A stretch of 64,000 bases of DNA from Branchiostoma floridae (lineage: Eukaryota > Chordata > Leptocardii > Amphioxiformes > Branchiostomatidae). The DNA is taken from the NCBI RefSeq assembly GCF_000003815.2, contig NC_049989.1:5829245-5893244 (forward strand), in the 5' to 3' direction. The position numbers and the translations under genes were made by a program. This document shows positions 12,301-25,800 of this stretch, piece by piece (the first letter of the stretch is position 1; each line of letters begins with the position of its first letter). The notes under the pieces are model-generated. The model worked only from the letters and a program-made list of their open reading frames with translations, ran no database searches and was not told where the DNA came from.

Positions 12301-15091
12301 TGGCCACATGTTATCTCACAATCCATACCTGTTTAGTAAGATTCACATGACACAGAAATATTAGGCAACTTTAGATACAACGATATATCTAACACCATGA
12401 AAAGAATCATATAGGATATAAGCACAACGTCACACACCAAAGAAGACAAAACAACCAACATATACCAGACCGACGTCACAGACTATGTTACCTACGGTCA
12501 CTTGTTTATATTTTGATTCTGTTCTCTTTCTCCAGTTTTGACTCAGCGGACAACAAGCCGGGAAGTAACAAAGTTGCCAAGGCACACCAGGAGCTGCTGC
12601 TCACCCACCACAGTCGGCCGGCCTTCGAGTCCAACATGATGCTGGCCTACCAAATCCTTAGTGCACCTAAAAGTCAGTCCAAAATGTCATACCATACACA
12701 ACACTACATATCATATTGCACCATTTTACATAAAACATGTGTGACTGTAAGAGTTGGATAAATATTTGTGCAAATTTTTTTTTCTTTTATGTTTCAAAGA
12801 TTGAGCAGCACTATTTGTCATTAGATCTGCCTTGACTGGATTTGTAGAATGAACCTTTAAATGAATGGTAGACGAGATGGATTTTAAAATATTGAGACCC
12901 TACCATACAACAATGGAAACAAATCCTTCGATTTACCAGTATGGTATTTTTTTTCTTTCCATTCTCAGATGCAAAAAGCAAAGCTGGTCTGAAGGGTGAT
13001 CTATTTACAGAGCTGCTGACAAAGATACTCAGGTAGGTTTCTCATCTTTTATCTCAATCTTTTACACATCAATCATTCTAGATTTAATGTGTCTACATAA
13101 ATGGCAATATTGCAATTGACAGAAGTAACAACAAGATAATCATTAATGCCTATTTTTTTACTGTGATAGATTGCTTAATGGAAAGCTAAGACAAATATCA
13201 GCCTTGGCAATGAGTATAACGTCATTTATTTGTTTTGACAGGGAGGTGCCTGGAGAGGTCTCAGAAGTTCTGCTGAAGAAACTTCTCTGCTATGAAAATG
13301 AGGTCATCCCATATGACATCTTCCACTCCGGGGTCATGACCTGCTTCATTTTCTTAGGTCTGTAATTGTGACTGTGTTTGTGTGGAGTTTATCAAGACGT
13401 GAAAATGCTTGTAAGGAAGAGTGTGACAGCTCATTCTGTTTATCAATCTGTAGTACTCACTACTGTGAACATGTACACTGGTATGGAACTAGACTTGTAT
13501 AGAAATGTTTAGTTGCAGTTCCAGAAAAAGCCTAAAGGTCAGAAACCAATTCAAACTTCTCTTGCTTATATTCTCCTTATTGTTCTGAACCATCTGCAAA
13601 TGTAAGACCTTCCATAGATCGTGAAATTTGCTGTATTTGTGTTTAATATTGAGAATTGAACTAAAATGATTTGCATGAAGTATATTTTCAAAATTGCTTG
13701 TATATCTATACCAACGTGCAATTTTACATGATGTAACAGAAAAAAAGATTTCCTTTCACACATATTCCATGGGTTCAGATCAGGATTTAAACCAAGTCTG
13801 GACCTGAACCTGAACCTCTTGACCTGAATCTAGATCTGAACCCGAACATCAGTTTAGGTACACAGCATGAAGTCTGAGTTTTTTTTGTCTTCTCCTTTCA
13901 GACTTCTATGCAGAGGCAGATGGGTTGTTTACTGTTCTTGACACTTCACGCAAAAAGGAAGTTGACAAGGAGCTGTGTGATGTGGTGTTGAACCAGCTGA
14001 ATGCTGCCATGACTGCAACTAAGGATGATCCAAAAAGGTATTTGTGAGGAGATCATAAGGTTCAGAAAATTCTGCTAAGACATACACAGACATGCACCAT
14101 CAGAGTTGTTTAATATGTAGTAGTACATGTAGCAGTAGTCCACTGTGTTCTGCTGCTGCAGTGGTCTGTAGCTGCAATCAGTTGTTTTTGTAGCTTTACA
14201 CAATCTGCCATTGCTTTTCCTTTATGTTGGTCTGGTGTACTGTGGTTACTAGACATTCCCATGTGTTGAGACAATTCTGTATAGGTGTATTTATCAATAG
14301 ACTGGTAATTCAGACAATATCTTCATTACTTTGCAGTATTCTGGAGGGAGCTTCCAAACTCAGACCGGATGCTCTGGCTATTGCCCTGGATAATGTGAGT
14401 TATATTTACTTATTGATTAGAGATATGCGTATTACATGTACTAACCTCCTCTCTCTCAATTGGAGATGTACATAATACACGTTCAAAGGCTGTGTCACAT
14501 TTACAACAGTTATAAACCACTGCAATAATGATCACTTGAAAGGTAATCCTTACAGTTCCCCTGCACAACAAGTACAGTGAAATTACCCTCTACTTGTGTA
14601 ATATGTGCACATGTATTAGAGTAACTTCCAATTGTATGTGTACACACACCAGTTCCATATTTTTTTTACCAACTATTGAGTCAAAAACTTTAAATGGTGT
14701 TAACAACTTCTTTTATTTTTGTCTCTTCAGGCTTTTGACAGTGTGGTTTATGATGAAAGCATGGCCAGGGATGAATTTGTCATGACTGCTGTAATCATGT
14801 TTATTGCAAAGGTAATATCTTGCTTTCCTACAGTTTGATTAAGGTCCTTCCCAGACTGTTTCTTGCCATTTGTGCAAAGTGGGCTATGTAATTATCAGAA
14901 AACAATGATTATAATTTATATGACATTATTGGTAAACACATTCTGCAAAGGTGATTCATAGAGAGCTTCCTTGCATACATATGTAGTATAATAAAAATGA
15001 AGTACATGTCCAAGTCTTTCAATAATTTCATTTTCCTGAAAACACTTTCATTTATGTTTCTTATTATTCACAGGTGAAGCCACTGAGATAG
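9358..15091 (+). CDS. TPGS1: tubulin polyglutamylase complex subunit 1 (TPGS1), complete, 9 exons
   Basis: Non-catalytic subunit of the TTLL1 tubulin polyglutamylase complex, which modifies axonemal and neuronal microtubules. Exons: 9358-9424, 10528-10618, 12536-12672, 12969-13032, 13242-13357, 13902-14037, 14337-14394, 14731-14811, 15074-15091. Phases match throughout and give 768 nt (255 aa), slightly shorter than the mammalian protein (about 290 aa). Recognition rests on the conserved block LLRGAISKLIENRPEDPIAF in exon 2 (mammalian counterpart ARPEEPIAFLAHYF), on AFESNMMLAYQILS, LFTELLTKIL, the MTCFIFL segment, and the terminal FIAKVKP followed by LR and stop. The start ATG follows CAAG and begins MAEKRKPASADEK. 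Intron 2 holds the 1.53 kb element, and intron 1 the tRNA-like tandem array. The gene is divergent from MKS1, another ciliary gene. Confidence 0.93.
9557..10292. repeat. 2.6-copy tandem array with a tRNA-like (pol III) segment
   Basis: Units start at about 9557, 9837 and 10118 (period 280-281 bp), are nearly identical, and the third is cut at about 10292. On the minus strand each unit has a perfect B box GGTTCGAATCC (first at 9610-9620) and an A-box-like TGGCCGAACGG (9663-9673), spaced as in class II tRNAs. The acceptor stem does not pair, so it looks like a tRNA-derived SINE fragment or tRNA pseudogene amplified in tandem. It lies in TPGS1 intron 1. Confidence 0.8.
10986..12516 (+). mobile_element. 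1.53 kb non-autonomous element, copy 1
   Basis: Nearly identical, in reverse orientation, to 60465-61998. Inner termini are AGTCTGTGAC (10989-10998) and GTCACAGACT (12475-12484), flanked by TA on each side, but homology between the copies runs to about 12516. Inside are about four diverged subrepeats of about 256 bp, each with a core like 'cgcgttcgcatc' and 'gcatgttcccgttgtc' (near 11043, 11299, 11557 and 11811). No transposase is visible. Open frames across the first subrepeats are probably by-products. It lies in TPGS1 intron 2. Confidence 0.85.
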
Positions 15092-16233
15092 TTTGTCTGA
15101 CAGACTATAATTGCACGAGGGACCATTGACTATCTGTGTCTGCAAACCTAGAATGGGTGCTGTATTGCTAAATTAGCCATTATGATGTCTGCCTGCCTTA
15201 CTTCTCTCTTTTACACCATGTACCTTTATTTTGGAAGATACAAGCTCTTTTAAGTGCTTCGGAAGCAAAGCTGCAAGCAATATCACAGCAGGCATCATCT
15301 CTAAAGATTTGGAAAGGCAACATGTTATTTATTTAAGAATATCATATCAGTAAACATTTACTGAAGAACTGCCCAAGGCTATGGAGGATAGGGAAGGATG
15401 GAGGAAGAGAATCATGGCCATCCGTGCAACCAGCACGCCTGGATGATGATGAAACATTTACGGGATCTACATTTCTATCTACAAAGGAATCATGCTTTGA
15501 TTTCAGAGGAACAACAAAAAGATTTCGAGACAAAGGGAGTTAACTAGTAGTTTGAATTCCTGTAACTCTTCTCCTGACCCTAGGCAAGAATTTTTGGTCC
15601 TTACTGAAACAATGGTATATTTTGTACTTGCACAATGGTTAATACATTATAAAAGACTGTTTGTACAAATGTAAATATCTTATTTCTGCAGTGTGTTTGT
15701 ATTATATACATTTGGTGCAATCTGATACATGTTAGATGAAATACATACTACCATATATGGTTAATTAAAATCTGTGGATAGAAGTGGTAGGCCTGCACAT
15801 GCATTTGAAATTGTATTAAAGTTTGTTGTGAGAACTTGTTGCTTAATGCTAGTAAATTTGTACATTTTGCTGTGTCATGAGATCTATCATGGAGCTTTAC
15901 ATCAGCTGATTAAAGCATCTTAAGTCTATTAAACACTATTTTTGTAAAAACAACAACAAGGTCTGGAGTCTGAGTTGATGATCATTTCTGTGTGAGGACA
16001 GATTGTGAAGTAAGGGATTCCTCTACTGCTAACATTCTTCAACATAACATGTTCTCATATGTAATTTCAAATACATAACTTAGCTGCCAGTGACTTATTT
16101 TCTTTGTGTCTTTTAAATGATCTTGTTTGGCTTTTTGAAGAAATTAAGATAGACACATAAAAGTTACTTCTTCTCAGTGCATCAATATGGTATTCATAAA
16201 TCAAAAGACTGAAAATAACTAAAAGCCCATGAA

Positions 16234-16408
16234 TAGCCTGGGTAACGTTACCATCTGGGTTGTAGTTCGCTCATATGTGAATATGTTTACTTCTGAACAG
16301 CAGAGAAGCGACTGTTTATAGTGTTATATAAATGTCAGAGCAAGAAGCGACTGTATGTAGTGTACACAAACGCTGGAGTGAACTACTTTATGGATGGTAC
16401 CCAGGCTA
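16234..16408. mobile_element. foldback element with TAGCCTGGGTA termini
   Basis: Starts TAGCCTGGGTAACGTTACCATC and ends with GATGGTACCCAGGCTA, so the ends are inverted repeats. Inner arms (GTAGTTCGCTC versus GAACTAC) also pair. The same termini occur in the better preserved copy at 44471-44572, so both belong to one MITE family. Confidence 0.65.
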
Positions 16409-16682
16409 CATGATTATCACGAGGGTTGTAAGATAATTGAATACACAAAATGTTGTTTACAAATCATTGTATATTTTTTCTGTCAGATGTGTATCTTTTT
16501 TTTTTATCTCTATGTGTTTCTTTTGCCCGTTTGCATCTTTTCTTGGGTGTCCAGAAGATGTCACTCATAAAGTTCTGGAAGTGTGACTGGCCTTGAAGTT
16601 TTAAGGTCCATGTTCCCCACAAAGGTAGTGGACTGTTCCATTTGTAGTGCATGATGGGTAGGATTTGCCCAGTGTTCTTGAG

Positions 16683-16694
16683 TGCGCATGCGCA
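16683..16694. promoter_or_regulatory. NRF-1-type palindrome upstream of UBE2G1
   Basis: TGCGCATGCGCA is a perfect palindromic NRF-1 consensus, 110 bp upstream of the UBE2G1 start codon. NRF-1 sites are typical of TATA-less housekeeping promoters in chordates; binding here is inference. Confidence 0.55.
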
Positions 16695-16803
16695 GGTAGT
16701 GGTGTAGGAGTCCGAGCAGCTGAGGTGTGGAGAGAGGAGAGTTTCTCTGTGTCTTTGCAGTTTTCTTTTGTATTTTGACGTCTCTACGCTATAGTTTCCG
16801 TCC

Positions 16804-19800
16804 ATGTCAGAGGCACAGGCCGCTCTTCTGCTTAGGAAACAGCTGGGAGGTACTTATAACAGCGATGTTCTATCCGTTCTCGTGAAAAACTTTCGTAAAA
16901 GTGAGCTCGACGTTGTGTGTGTGTGTAAGCATATCCGGGTGGGAATTCCACCTCTCGTGTTGACGTCTGACCGAAATCAGGAAAAATTTCTGAGATTTCA
17001 GCGAAATTATCAACATTGATAGCTAGAATATGAATGTATACATTTATATGTGTAAATTTTGACCGACAATCGGCCGAGAGGGGAGACATAAGGATGGGAA
17101 AAGCGAGAGGAATGTTTTGAGAGACAATGCGTGGTGGTGTGGTGCACTTGCCGATGACAAATGTCTGTTTCCTGTCCCCTGCCCTCCCACAGACCTGAGC
17201 AAAAGTCCGGTCGAGGGGTTCTCCGCCGGGCTCATAGACGACTGCGATGTTTTCAAGTGGGAAGTCCTTATTATAGGGCCGGCAGACACGTTCTTGTGAG
17301 TGCAGATTTTATCTTAACTTGTGTGTGTGTGCGAATGTGGCAGGCTACTGCGCAATGTTTTTATTTGGAAGTGCCTGGGACGGATGGCCGGCTGCCCAGT
17401 TTACATACATTTGTGCCCATTTTCGGCACGTAACACACCAAAACACCATCTCAACACTACGGATGCCAAATTTACAACAGTTATGATACCACGACATGTA
17501 GATTTTAGAAATAACAATGGTACATGTTCCATAGGTGGTAAATACACCATTGTCACACATGAATACAGGTGACTCAGGTGTGCTGACAATTATCTAGGTG
17601 TGGTGCAAATGGTGGGTGGTTGGATTACCTGTTGTTTATATGGCTTTTGTCATAGCCATTAGAATTCCCATTGAGAAATGGTTCATCACAATGAAATAAA
17701 ACTGTAAACTGTAGTCAGTTTCTTCTAGCTAATAATAATGTATATATAATCATATTGTATAGTAAGATTAGTAAGATGTATTATCTACACTTTATCTATA
17801 TTGTGTACATTAAGTGTATTGTCACTATTACATGTACTTTCCTACAGCATCCTCAGGTATATGTGTACTAGTACTTTGAGAGAATATCTGATGTTGGTAA
17901 TAAATTATGCTGTAGATTATGTAGAAAACAACTAAACAGTTTTCTTTTGCCTTTGATGATCTGCAAAAGTGAGATGCCAGAATTCATGAGGGAGTTTATT
18001 ATGATCCAAAGTGTTTGCTTCCTTTTGTTGTGTATTCTGAAACAGCCAGGATCATTTATGGTTATTAATTCATATTTAACTTTGGATTTTTCCTTTTTTT
18101 ATTGAGATATTTCCATGATATCATTGGCAGAAAAAAACATTATTGTTAACTGTAAATGTGGTCTTTGGTATTGAGTGCTTGAAATATGTCTAAAAAACAC
18201 ATTCTTTCATTTCAACCAGTATGGAGATCAAAAGCAAACTGGGGGTGAAACGTGGTTCTAAGGGACCGTACGATATTTATCGGGGGGGAGGGCTGGTGCA
18301 TTGGAAGTCGGATCAAAAAATTTTTTGATGGCCCTCCCCCCCATCTCAAAAAATCTAACGTGACCCTCCCCCTCCACCTCAAAAAAATCAACATGGCCCT
18401 CCCCCCCGACAGGCATAATCAAACGGGTAGAAAAACAACCAATAAAATAATCTTAAATTTACTTAATATAGACGTCAGGGCACAAGGGCGCCAGTGTTCT
18501 TGCCAGTGTTCTCGCCAGGATTTTTTCACAGCGTCGGGGCAGGGTCCGGGGCGGGAAAATTTGGATTTTCAAACCCTCTAAAACAGAATTTCCTGCAATT
18601 TGAGAGGAAAATTATGCCCTTGAGATTGGATGCCGGTTGCCTTTTTTACTCCCGTTTTTCAGTAATCGACGTCCGCCCTCCCCCAAAAATATGTTATAAC
18701 TATAAGCTCGGGGAATCAGCAGTCCGTGATCTGGCCCGGGTATTATTTGTCCAGTCATGTCTATATGAAAATTTTGGGTTTTTGATGCTTCCAAACAGGG
18801 CTCTAGCCAGTGAGTTCGTCAGCCCATGGAAAAATCCTGCAAATTTTTTTCCGACATTGAATAAAGATCAATAAAGAATGCCTACCTCGTGCGATCGATG
18901 TTGCGCCCTCCCGCATCAAATGCTAGTAGTTTTTCCAGAGGATAAAATAACGGCGCCATCACACCTTGTGTTTTTTTTCTATTTTGCCCGATGATTTTAC
19001 TAAAATTTATCATTTATCGAATCGGTCGGGTTTTACAGGGCCGCGCCGTCATTTTCCACGAGCGTGCGTTTGTTTCGTGCGACCTCAGGTAACCCCGTTT
19101 TCGGCGTGAAATCTTTGGTTCACCGCTGGATTCCTTTTTACATAGAGACCAAGAACGTTATACATTATACGAAGGACGGTGATCTGCTGCGTCTTTGGCA
19201 GTGATCAGTGCCGGTCGGGTGTAGCCTTGAAGGAGTAGCCAGAAAAGACGTCCCAACGTGCTGGGCGCTGCGATCGACAGTCCGTCTGGGGAGGGGGGCG
19301 TGCCGCGCCATGTGCCACAGACGACAATGCCAGTGCACAGCCGACTCGATCGACACTTGACAACAATATTGCGGCCCCTTTTCTGCCGCAAATTTTGTCC
19401 TTTTGAAACAAAAGAAATGTTGAAAATAAAAATAAAGTGTATAGTTTTGGATTCTTCACATATTTACCGCGCACCGCTTTTGTAACTTAAATATTTGGGG
19501 AAACTCAGCCGAGCCGAGTGCGTCTTTCCAGAAAAAGTCCGGAGACGGAATGAGGTATGCCTGGCGGGAACGCTGGTCCAGGGCAGCGCCACTTTGGGGG
19601 ACCTAGGGGGGCGAAGCCCCCCGGAAGCTCTTGCATTTTAGGCTATTCAGAAGGCTTATTTTATCAGATTTAGGGCCATGTCAAGATATCAAAACAAAAA
19701 ATAGTATAAACAATTCTTTCAAAAAAATTAACATGGCCCTCCCCCCTATCTCAAAAAAAATTAACATGGCCCTCCCCCCACCTAAAAAAAAATTAACATG

Positions 19801-22800
19801 GCCCTTCCCCCCTAACGCACCAGCCCTCCCCCCCTGATAAATATCGTACAGTCCCTAACGTACCAGCAGATTTTGTGTCTCATTATAAGACTTACGTAAT
19901 GTGCATTGTACTTTGTACATGAAAGGGTACAGGCACTGCATATAGATCATTGGGTACAGTCCTGTCCTCTGGGCACGTTATGAATTTCCCCTGGGAAAGA
20001 ACCTTGATGCAAGTAATTATGATCAGTCTCATGACAGATGACTTCATTATCCAAGTCTGGTAACCTTGGTCTGTTCATGGCCAAACAAAGTATAATTGTG
20101 AATGAACACCTGTTCTGATGTTTCTCTGTTCTCTTTGTGTCATTTAAGTGAATTCTTACCCATTTAATGTCAGCATTATATTCTGTACTATGTAGCAAAG
20201 TAATTTGGCCATGTTCGCAATGTATGTTCGCAGTGGTTGCTGGTATGTTGCCAGAAATGCATTAACTAGTCAATACTGGTAACATACAGCTATGAATCAT
20301 CCCTTCTACATGTAGTTAAAGTCAAGAGCCTTCTCAGCAGGCACTCAGAAGTAAACTTGTTATGACTGCTGAAAGCTCCTTATAGAACTACGTTTAGTAC
20401 CACAGTGGCTGTTACCTGGTAATTGTATGTCGTAAATGTCCTGCTGTCCTTAGATGAACTTGACTGTAGACATGACAAGTGTGCTGTCATGTGCAGGAGA
20501 CTGGGGATGTATTACATCTGCTCAAATGTCTGCCGTTAACTGCACAGGTGTTAGACAAGCTGGCTTTGTGTCAAGTGCACTTCAAATGGAATATTCAATT
20601 CTGACTTGTTTTTTTATCATCAGATTTCTTTACCCATAGAAACTAATCCTGATTGTAATAATGTAAGCAAACTTGTGGTATAGGGCACAAAAGCATTTCC
20701 AATTGTCACTACTAGGGATGGGTACAGGTATGGTTCAGGTCCTGATAAACCTCTGGACCTGAACCGTACCTGTACCCACCCCTAGTAGTGTCAATTGGAA
20801 ATGCTGTTGTACCCTATACCACAAGTTTGCTGAACCTGGATCTATTTATCAGTGAAAACTCATGAAAGGGTGATACTCAAAACATCGGTCTATCTTCATG
20901 TAAACAACACCAACTGCCTCTTTTTTGGACCAAGTTTGACCACATGGCTTGGTAAAAATAACTACCAACTCTGCTCTACATTGCTCTTGTTTTTTTCTTG
21001 GACCTGGAAGCCCCCAAACTGGTTTAATTTGCTGGTACTCTGCTGGTATAATCTTTTCATTATCGAATTGTCCAATATGTGGTCTACTGATTTTTTAGGT
21101 CTGGTTTATCTGGACTGGTCCAACAAGAAAAAAAACACCATACCAGTACCCACCCATAGTCATTACTGTTTTTCAGTGTATGTATATATTAGATATATTG
21201 CCCACTACTTACTAGTAAGCATTGCTTGCCTATGGTGTGGGAAAGGCACCTGAATGTCAAGGGAAAGGACATTTTAAAATAGTCATGTTTTAAAACAAGA
21301 GCTTCTGAAAAAAGCTAGTCTTTCGCTTACTTATATTGTGTAGGTAAAATTGTTTGGCATAGTTTGGTCAAGCGTGGGTGCCAAGTCTGCAACGTTGGCA
21401 GCTCTGGCACAGTTTGGTCAAGTGCTAGGTTATATAACTGTTTAGTAAGGTAGTGGTTCTCACAGAGTATATTTTACTTGAACTGTATAATAACACAACT
21501 GCATGAATGATGTTAACTTTATTCGGATTGTTTCGCTGTTAAGAACGGCTCTGTTACAGTACAACAGGGTTTTATGAAAGTGCACTGTAGTAATCAAATT
21601 TATCAGTAGATGTGTCCTGAATTTCTGCAAGAACAAACAAAGTATTGTCACCATAAACAACTGAACATAAAATATTAACATGGCATATACAGTAATGGAA
21701 ATATTTTTTTTAATGGCAAGATCATGTGAAAGGTAGATATTTTAAACTAAAACAGGTCCGTGGTATGTTTAATGGAACGTTTCGTTTCTTTTAGTAACGC
21801 AATTATGCTTTTACTTGACGGAGTCGTGACGTCACGCGTCAGACTCACTCCGTCGAGCTCGGTCAGAATCTTCCCTTTCGAAATTATAAATTAAATGTGG
21901 GTAATTCTATTTTCAACGCATCCGAGGGCTACTATTTTGCTGAAAGAAGTTTGTTACACGAAAATAGCCTGAAATTTCTTAGAGTAAGAAATTTCCGAAT
22001 ACGCCCCCCTCCCACACCATGTCAGATGCGGCGCACGCATCTTACACAATTCTAGATTTTGTAGCGGTGATTTTCCATAAAACAAAGTAAATGACATGTC
22101 AAACTGTTCTCTACAATGTCTGTTTTATTATAACCAAACAGCGAACATGTTAGTTTATAAATTGTATACAATCTTACGAAGAAATCCTCACCGTTCACAT
22201 CCGTCTCTGCAAATTCCTGCTTATAAGCCATACAGAAACCAAGCAGCACATTCATGGTAGGCCGATACGTATGTCATAACGTTACATACCGTCGAATCTG
22301 CAGGGTAGAATATCTCGCTAGCACGATATGGCATGGACCGCAAACCAAGCAGCACATTCATGGTAGGCCGATACGTATGTCATAACGTTACATACCGTCG
22401 AATCTACAGGGTAGAATATCTCGCTAGCACGGTATGGCATGGTCGACCCGGACGGACGGACGGACGGACAGACGGACAGAAATCTAATATCGGTCTGATT
22501 GCCTTTCGCCGCGGAAGCGCGGCGAAAGACAAAAAACAAAACAAAACAAGAGACTCTGGGATAGTTTATTATTGCAACCCTTTCCACAGTATAAACTGCA
22601 CTCTGTCTCAGTGCTTGTGGGACAACGAACCTATTGGCCTACCGACTGGACTGCACATGATACTTTTCACAAGTACCAGTACCGGTTATTACTATAATTG
22701 CTGAAGTATCTAGCAACTGTACAAAGATGAATTTTTTCTTGCCAGCATCCCCAGTCTCAATGGTACGTCCGGTGATGATAAGGGCCCTTGACCTCAGGGT

Positions 22801-25800
22801 TAGTAGAGCCCAAGTCTCTGTTATATGACCTCTATGTTCACCTTGGTGGGTTGGAAAGTACTTTCCAGGAGACTGCATGTCATATTTGAAGACTTCTTGG
22901 AAGGAAGAAGGTAGTACTAGTAGAAAAGGTAGACCATGAATGGACCACAAAGGAACAGAACCTGTTTCATGCAGATTCAAGGGCTGTGTCCAGGGATAAT
23001 GTATGGGTATGAAATCTTTATAATGTCAATTACCACCTGGTGAACTTTTATTCAAAGATAAGGGTTGAGAGGTAGAAGATTTGGGTTTTGAAAGTAAAGG
23101 CTCTTTCAACGTTGATTTTGAGACTTAACCATCAAAGAGACCTGGACAGTAAAATCCATATTGTTTCCAGTGGTATAAATGGTAGCAGTAGTTAATATGA
23201 AAACATTGATCAATTTATTGCAAGTACTGTATGATTTTTTTCCAACTTTGTAGACCAGTAAGTTACTGTGCGTTTTGTACTGTCTGTAGCATATTATTTG
23301 TATGAAATAGCAGTAGGACCAGTGAGTATCATACACTCGTTAAATCTATTATTACCTGGGTAAAATATATTGTACAGATGTTCCCATCTTTGAAATAATA
23401 AGGCATTGTACATGTACATAATTCTAAACCTACAAAATTGCATGCATGTCATTCTTTTTATCATAGATGTCTTATCTAGGTATTTATTTGTGTATGGTGT
23501 TGAGTAATGGCTTGATCAGGGTTGCATTAAGATGTTATCTCTGTCTTCTCTATAAGCATAAAGCCATTAAGATGCCACATAGCAACAGACATTATGGGAG
23601 GGGTAGTCATCCTGACGGAGATAGGTACATTGTAATTTGTATGATTTATATATTCCTGAGACCAAGGAATGATTAATCATAATGCTGTATTTTATCATTG
23701 TGTTAATGTCGTAAAAATGTGGCCTTTCTAGTTTGTTAAATGTCTGCTTGAAAAGACATATTTATTGCCAAATTTGCTAATTGGAAGAAAGTTAATAGGA
23801 TAGCTTATAAGTTATAAATGTAGTTATTTAAAAAAAAAATTCATATTGGTACATGTATTACACTGGTGTGATAATTTCTGGTTATATCAATTTGTATCTA
23901 AACCAACGTGGGTCCTCATGCAAATGCAGCTGGAAAGAAATACATCACAACAATACCGTAGAGACCTCAGAAGACCTCTACTTGCCAGGAAAAATATTAG
24001 CAAAGCCAAAGGGCCATACCCCAGTGTACATTATACACTGTGTACCTTTTATCCTAATGCTGTGTCTAAGATCAGCTAAGATAACAGACATCAGACTTCC
24101 CAGATGGCATATCAATCTGAAGTGATGGCTCAACACTGGCAATTAACATTGATACAAGCATGGCAACATCTGAAGCAGTGTGAACTATCAGTGAACACTG
24201 CTGGCAACAGCTTTGTGTCATTGTGTGGATCAATACAATATCATGTATATGAGTTTGTGGCAAGACACATAGGAACAGGCTAAACCATGATCACTCATGG
24301 TGCAGTGTACCACTGAAAATGCTGACATCATCAACCTAATCAATTGTTATACAGTATTGTCCATGTCTGCATGATACATGTAATGAAAAAAAGAATATTT
24401 GTAAACTTGGGAGCTGAAATCTCAAATTTAGAGGCCAATGCTGGTAGTACATAGTTACATATTTTGGTCTTTGGCAATTTAAAGTTTGGGGCTTTAATCC
24501 TCAGAGGCAGTTTAGGTTATGACATGATAAGCAGAAAGCTAATGTTATAAGAAATACTTCAAATGATTTTTTTTGCATTGAGTTTGTAAAAGGTTTGCCC
24601 AAAGGGAATGATTTGGAATCAAGATTCTATTCAGTTCTGTTTATTATCAGGCACTATGGCCCATATGGACGGACAGTTGACAGTTGACCTATTCATCAAA
24701 TTTCATACTAAATCTGTAATTCCTTTTTATACCCTACTTCTATTTCATTGATGGTTTAGCCCATGTGTATGGAGTGTCCTTGATCATAATTACATGGGGA
24801 CTTTTGGGGAGGGGGGAGGCAGTGTTTGTATAGGGCCAATGAAACACACCAGGTCTCAGATGCTTGCAAGGAATACATTAAAGCGTTTTCTTGGAAAATG
24901 CCTTAGTTGGTTTCTTGGAACAGTTCTCTGAAGCCCTGTTTTCTGTTTACAGCCTCAACTGTGACATTGATCAGTAAACTGGTGTAACAGATTGTTTTGA
25001 ATCATTTTTGTGTGTGTTTAGGTTGGCAAAATTTGCTTTGTTTACCAGTGCATGTCCTTGGATAGTATTGGATGGAAGCCATTCTACACATACCATATTA
25101 TTGTATCGTCACTATCAGATATGATAATTATTTGTTATTCATAGAGCAGAAGAAATGAGCAAGGAAGAAAAGTTCAAAACAAAAAAATAACATACTTATT
25201 GTGTATGATAATTGATAATCCAGAATGGTGATGAGGAGGGTTTTTAAGAATAGCACACTCCATTTTTGTCCCAGTTGGTTGTATATGGCATCCCAGCTGG
25301 CCCCCAGCTGATACAACATTATCTGCTTCATATATCATTTATCATATCCCTCAGGATGACCCACTGAAAGGGTATTGTCACATGAATGGGAAGATGTGAA
25401 GTGAAAAAAGGTTTTCTTTCTGGGGGGTTTTCAACTCAAACATGCTGACTATGTGAAATTTCCTGACAAAAAATATTGATAAATATTGATATTGACTTAT
25501 TGGCAATTATTGGTGCTGAAAAAACACGCCCCACCAAAATTTTGTTTGTACATTGTATGTTTATTATGAGGTTGTCTAGTACAACTAGTTTGACTCCAGT
25601 TGATTTATTAGACTAAGAGTATCTAGTTGTACATGTACCAATCAGTATTTCTATTAAGCAGAGTTGTAGCAATCAGGTTTAACCCAGAGGACAGGGACTT
25701 CATTACTCAAGGGTCAGTGATCAGTAATGGTGGGTGCACAAGTGCGTATGAGAAGTTTTAGCCTCTACCTGGCCGCTTCACAGGTCGTTGGAAAAATAGT

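Larger units (their letters stand above)
15092..16803. other. TPGS1 3' UTR and UBE2G1 upstream region
   Basis: 15092 to about 15840 is likely the TPGS1 3' UTR; ATTAAA at 15815-15820 is a possible poly(A) signal. A foldback element lies at 16234-16408 and the UBE2G1 promoter with an NRF-1-type palindrome near 16683. Nothing else with coding character is seen. Confidence 0.5.
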
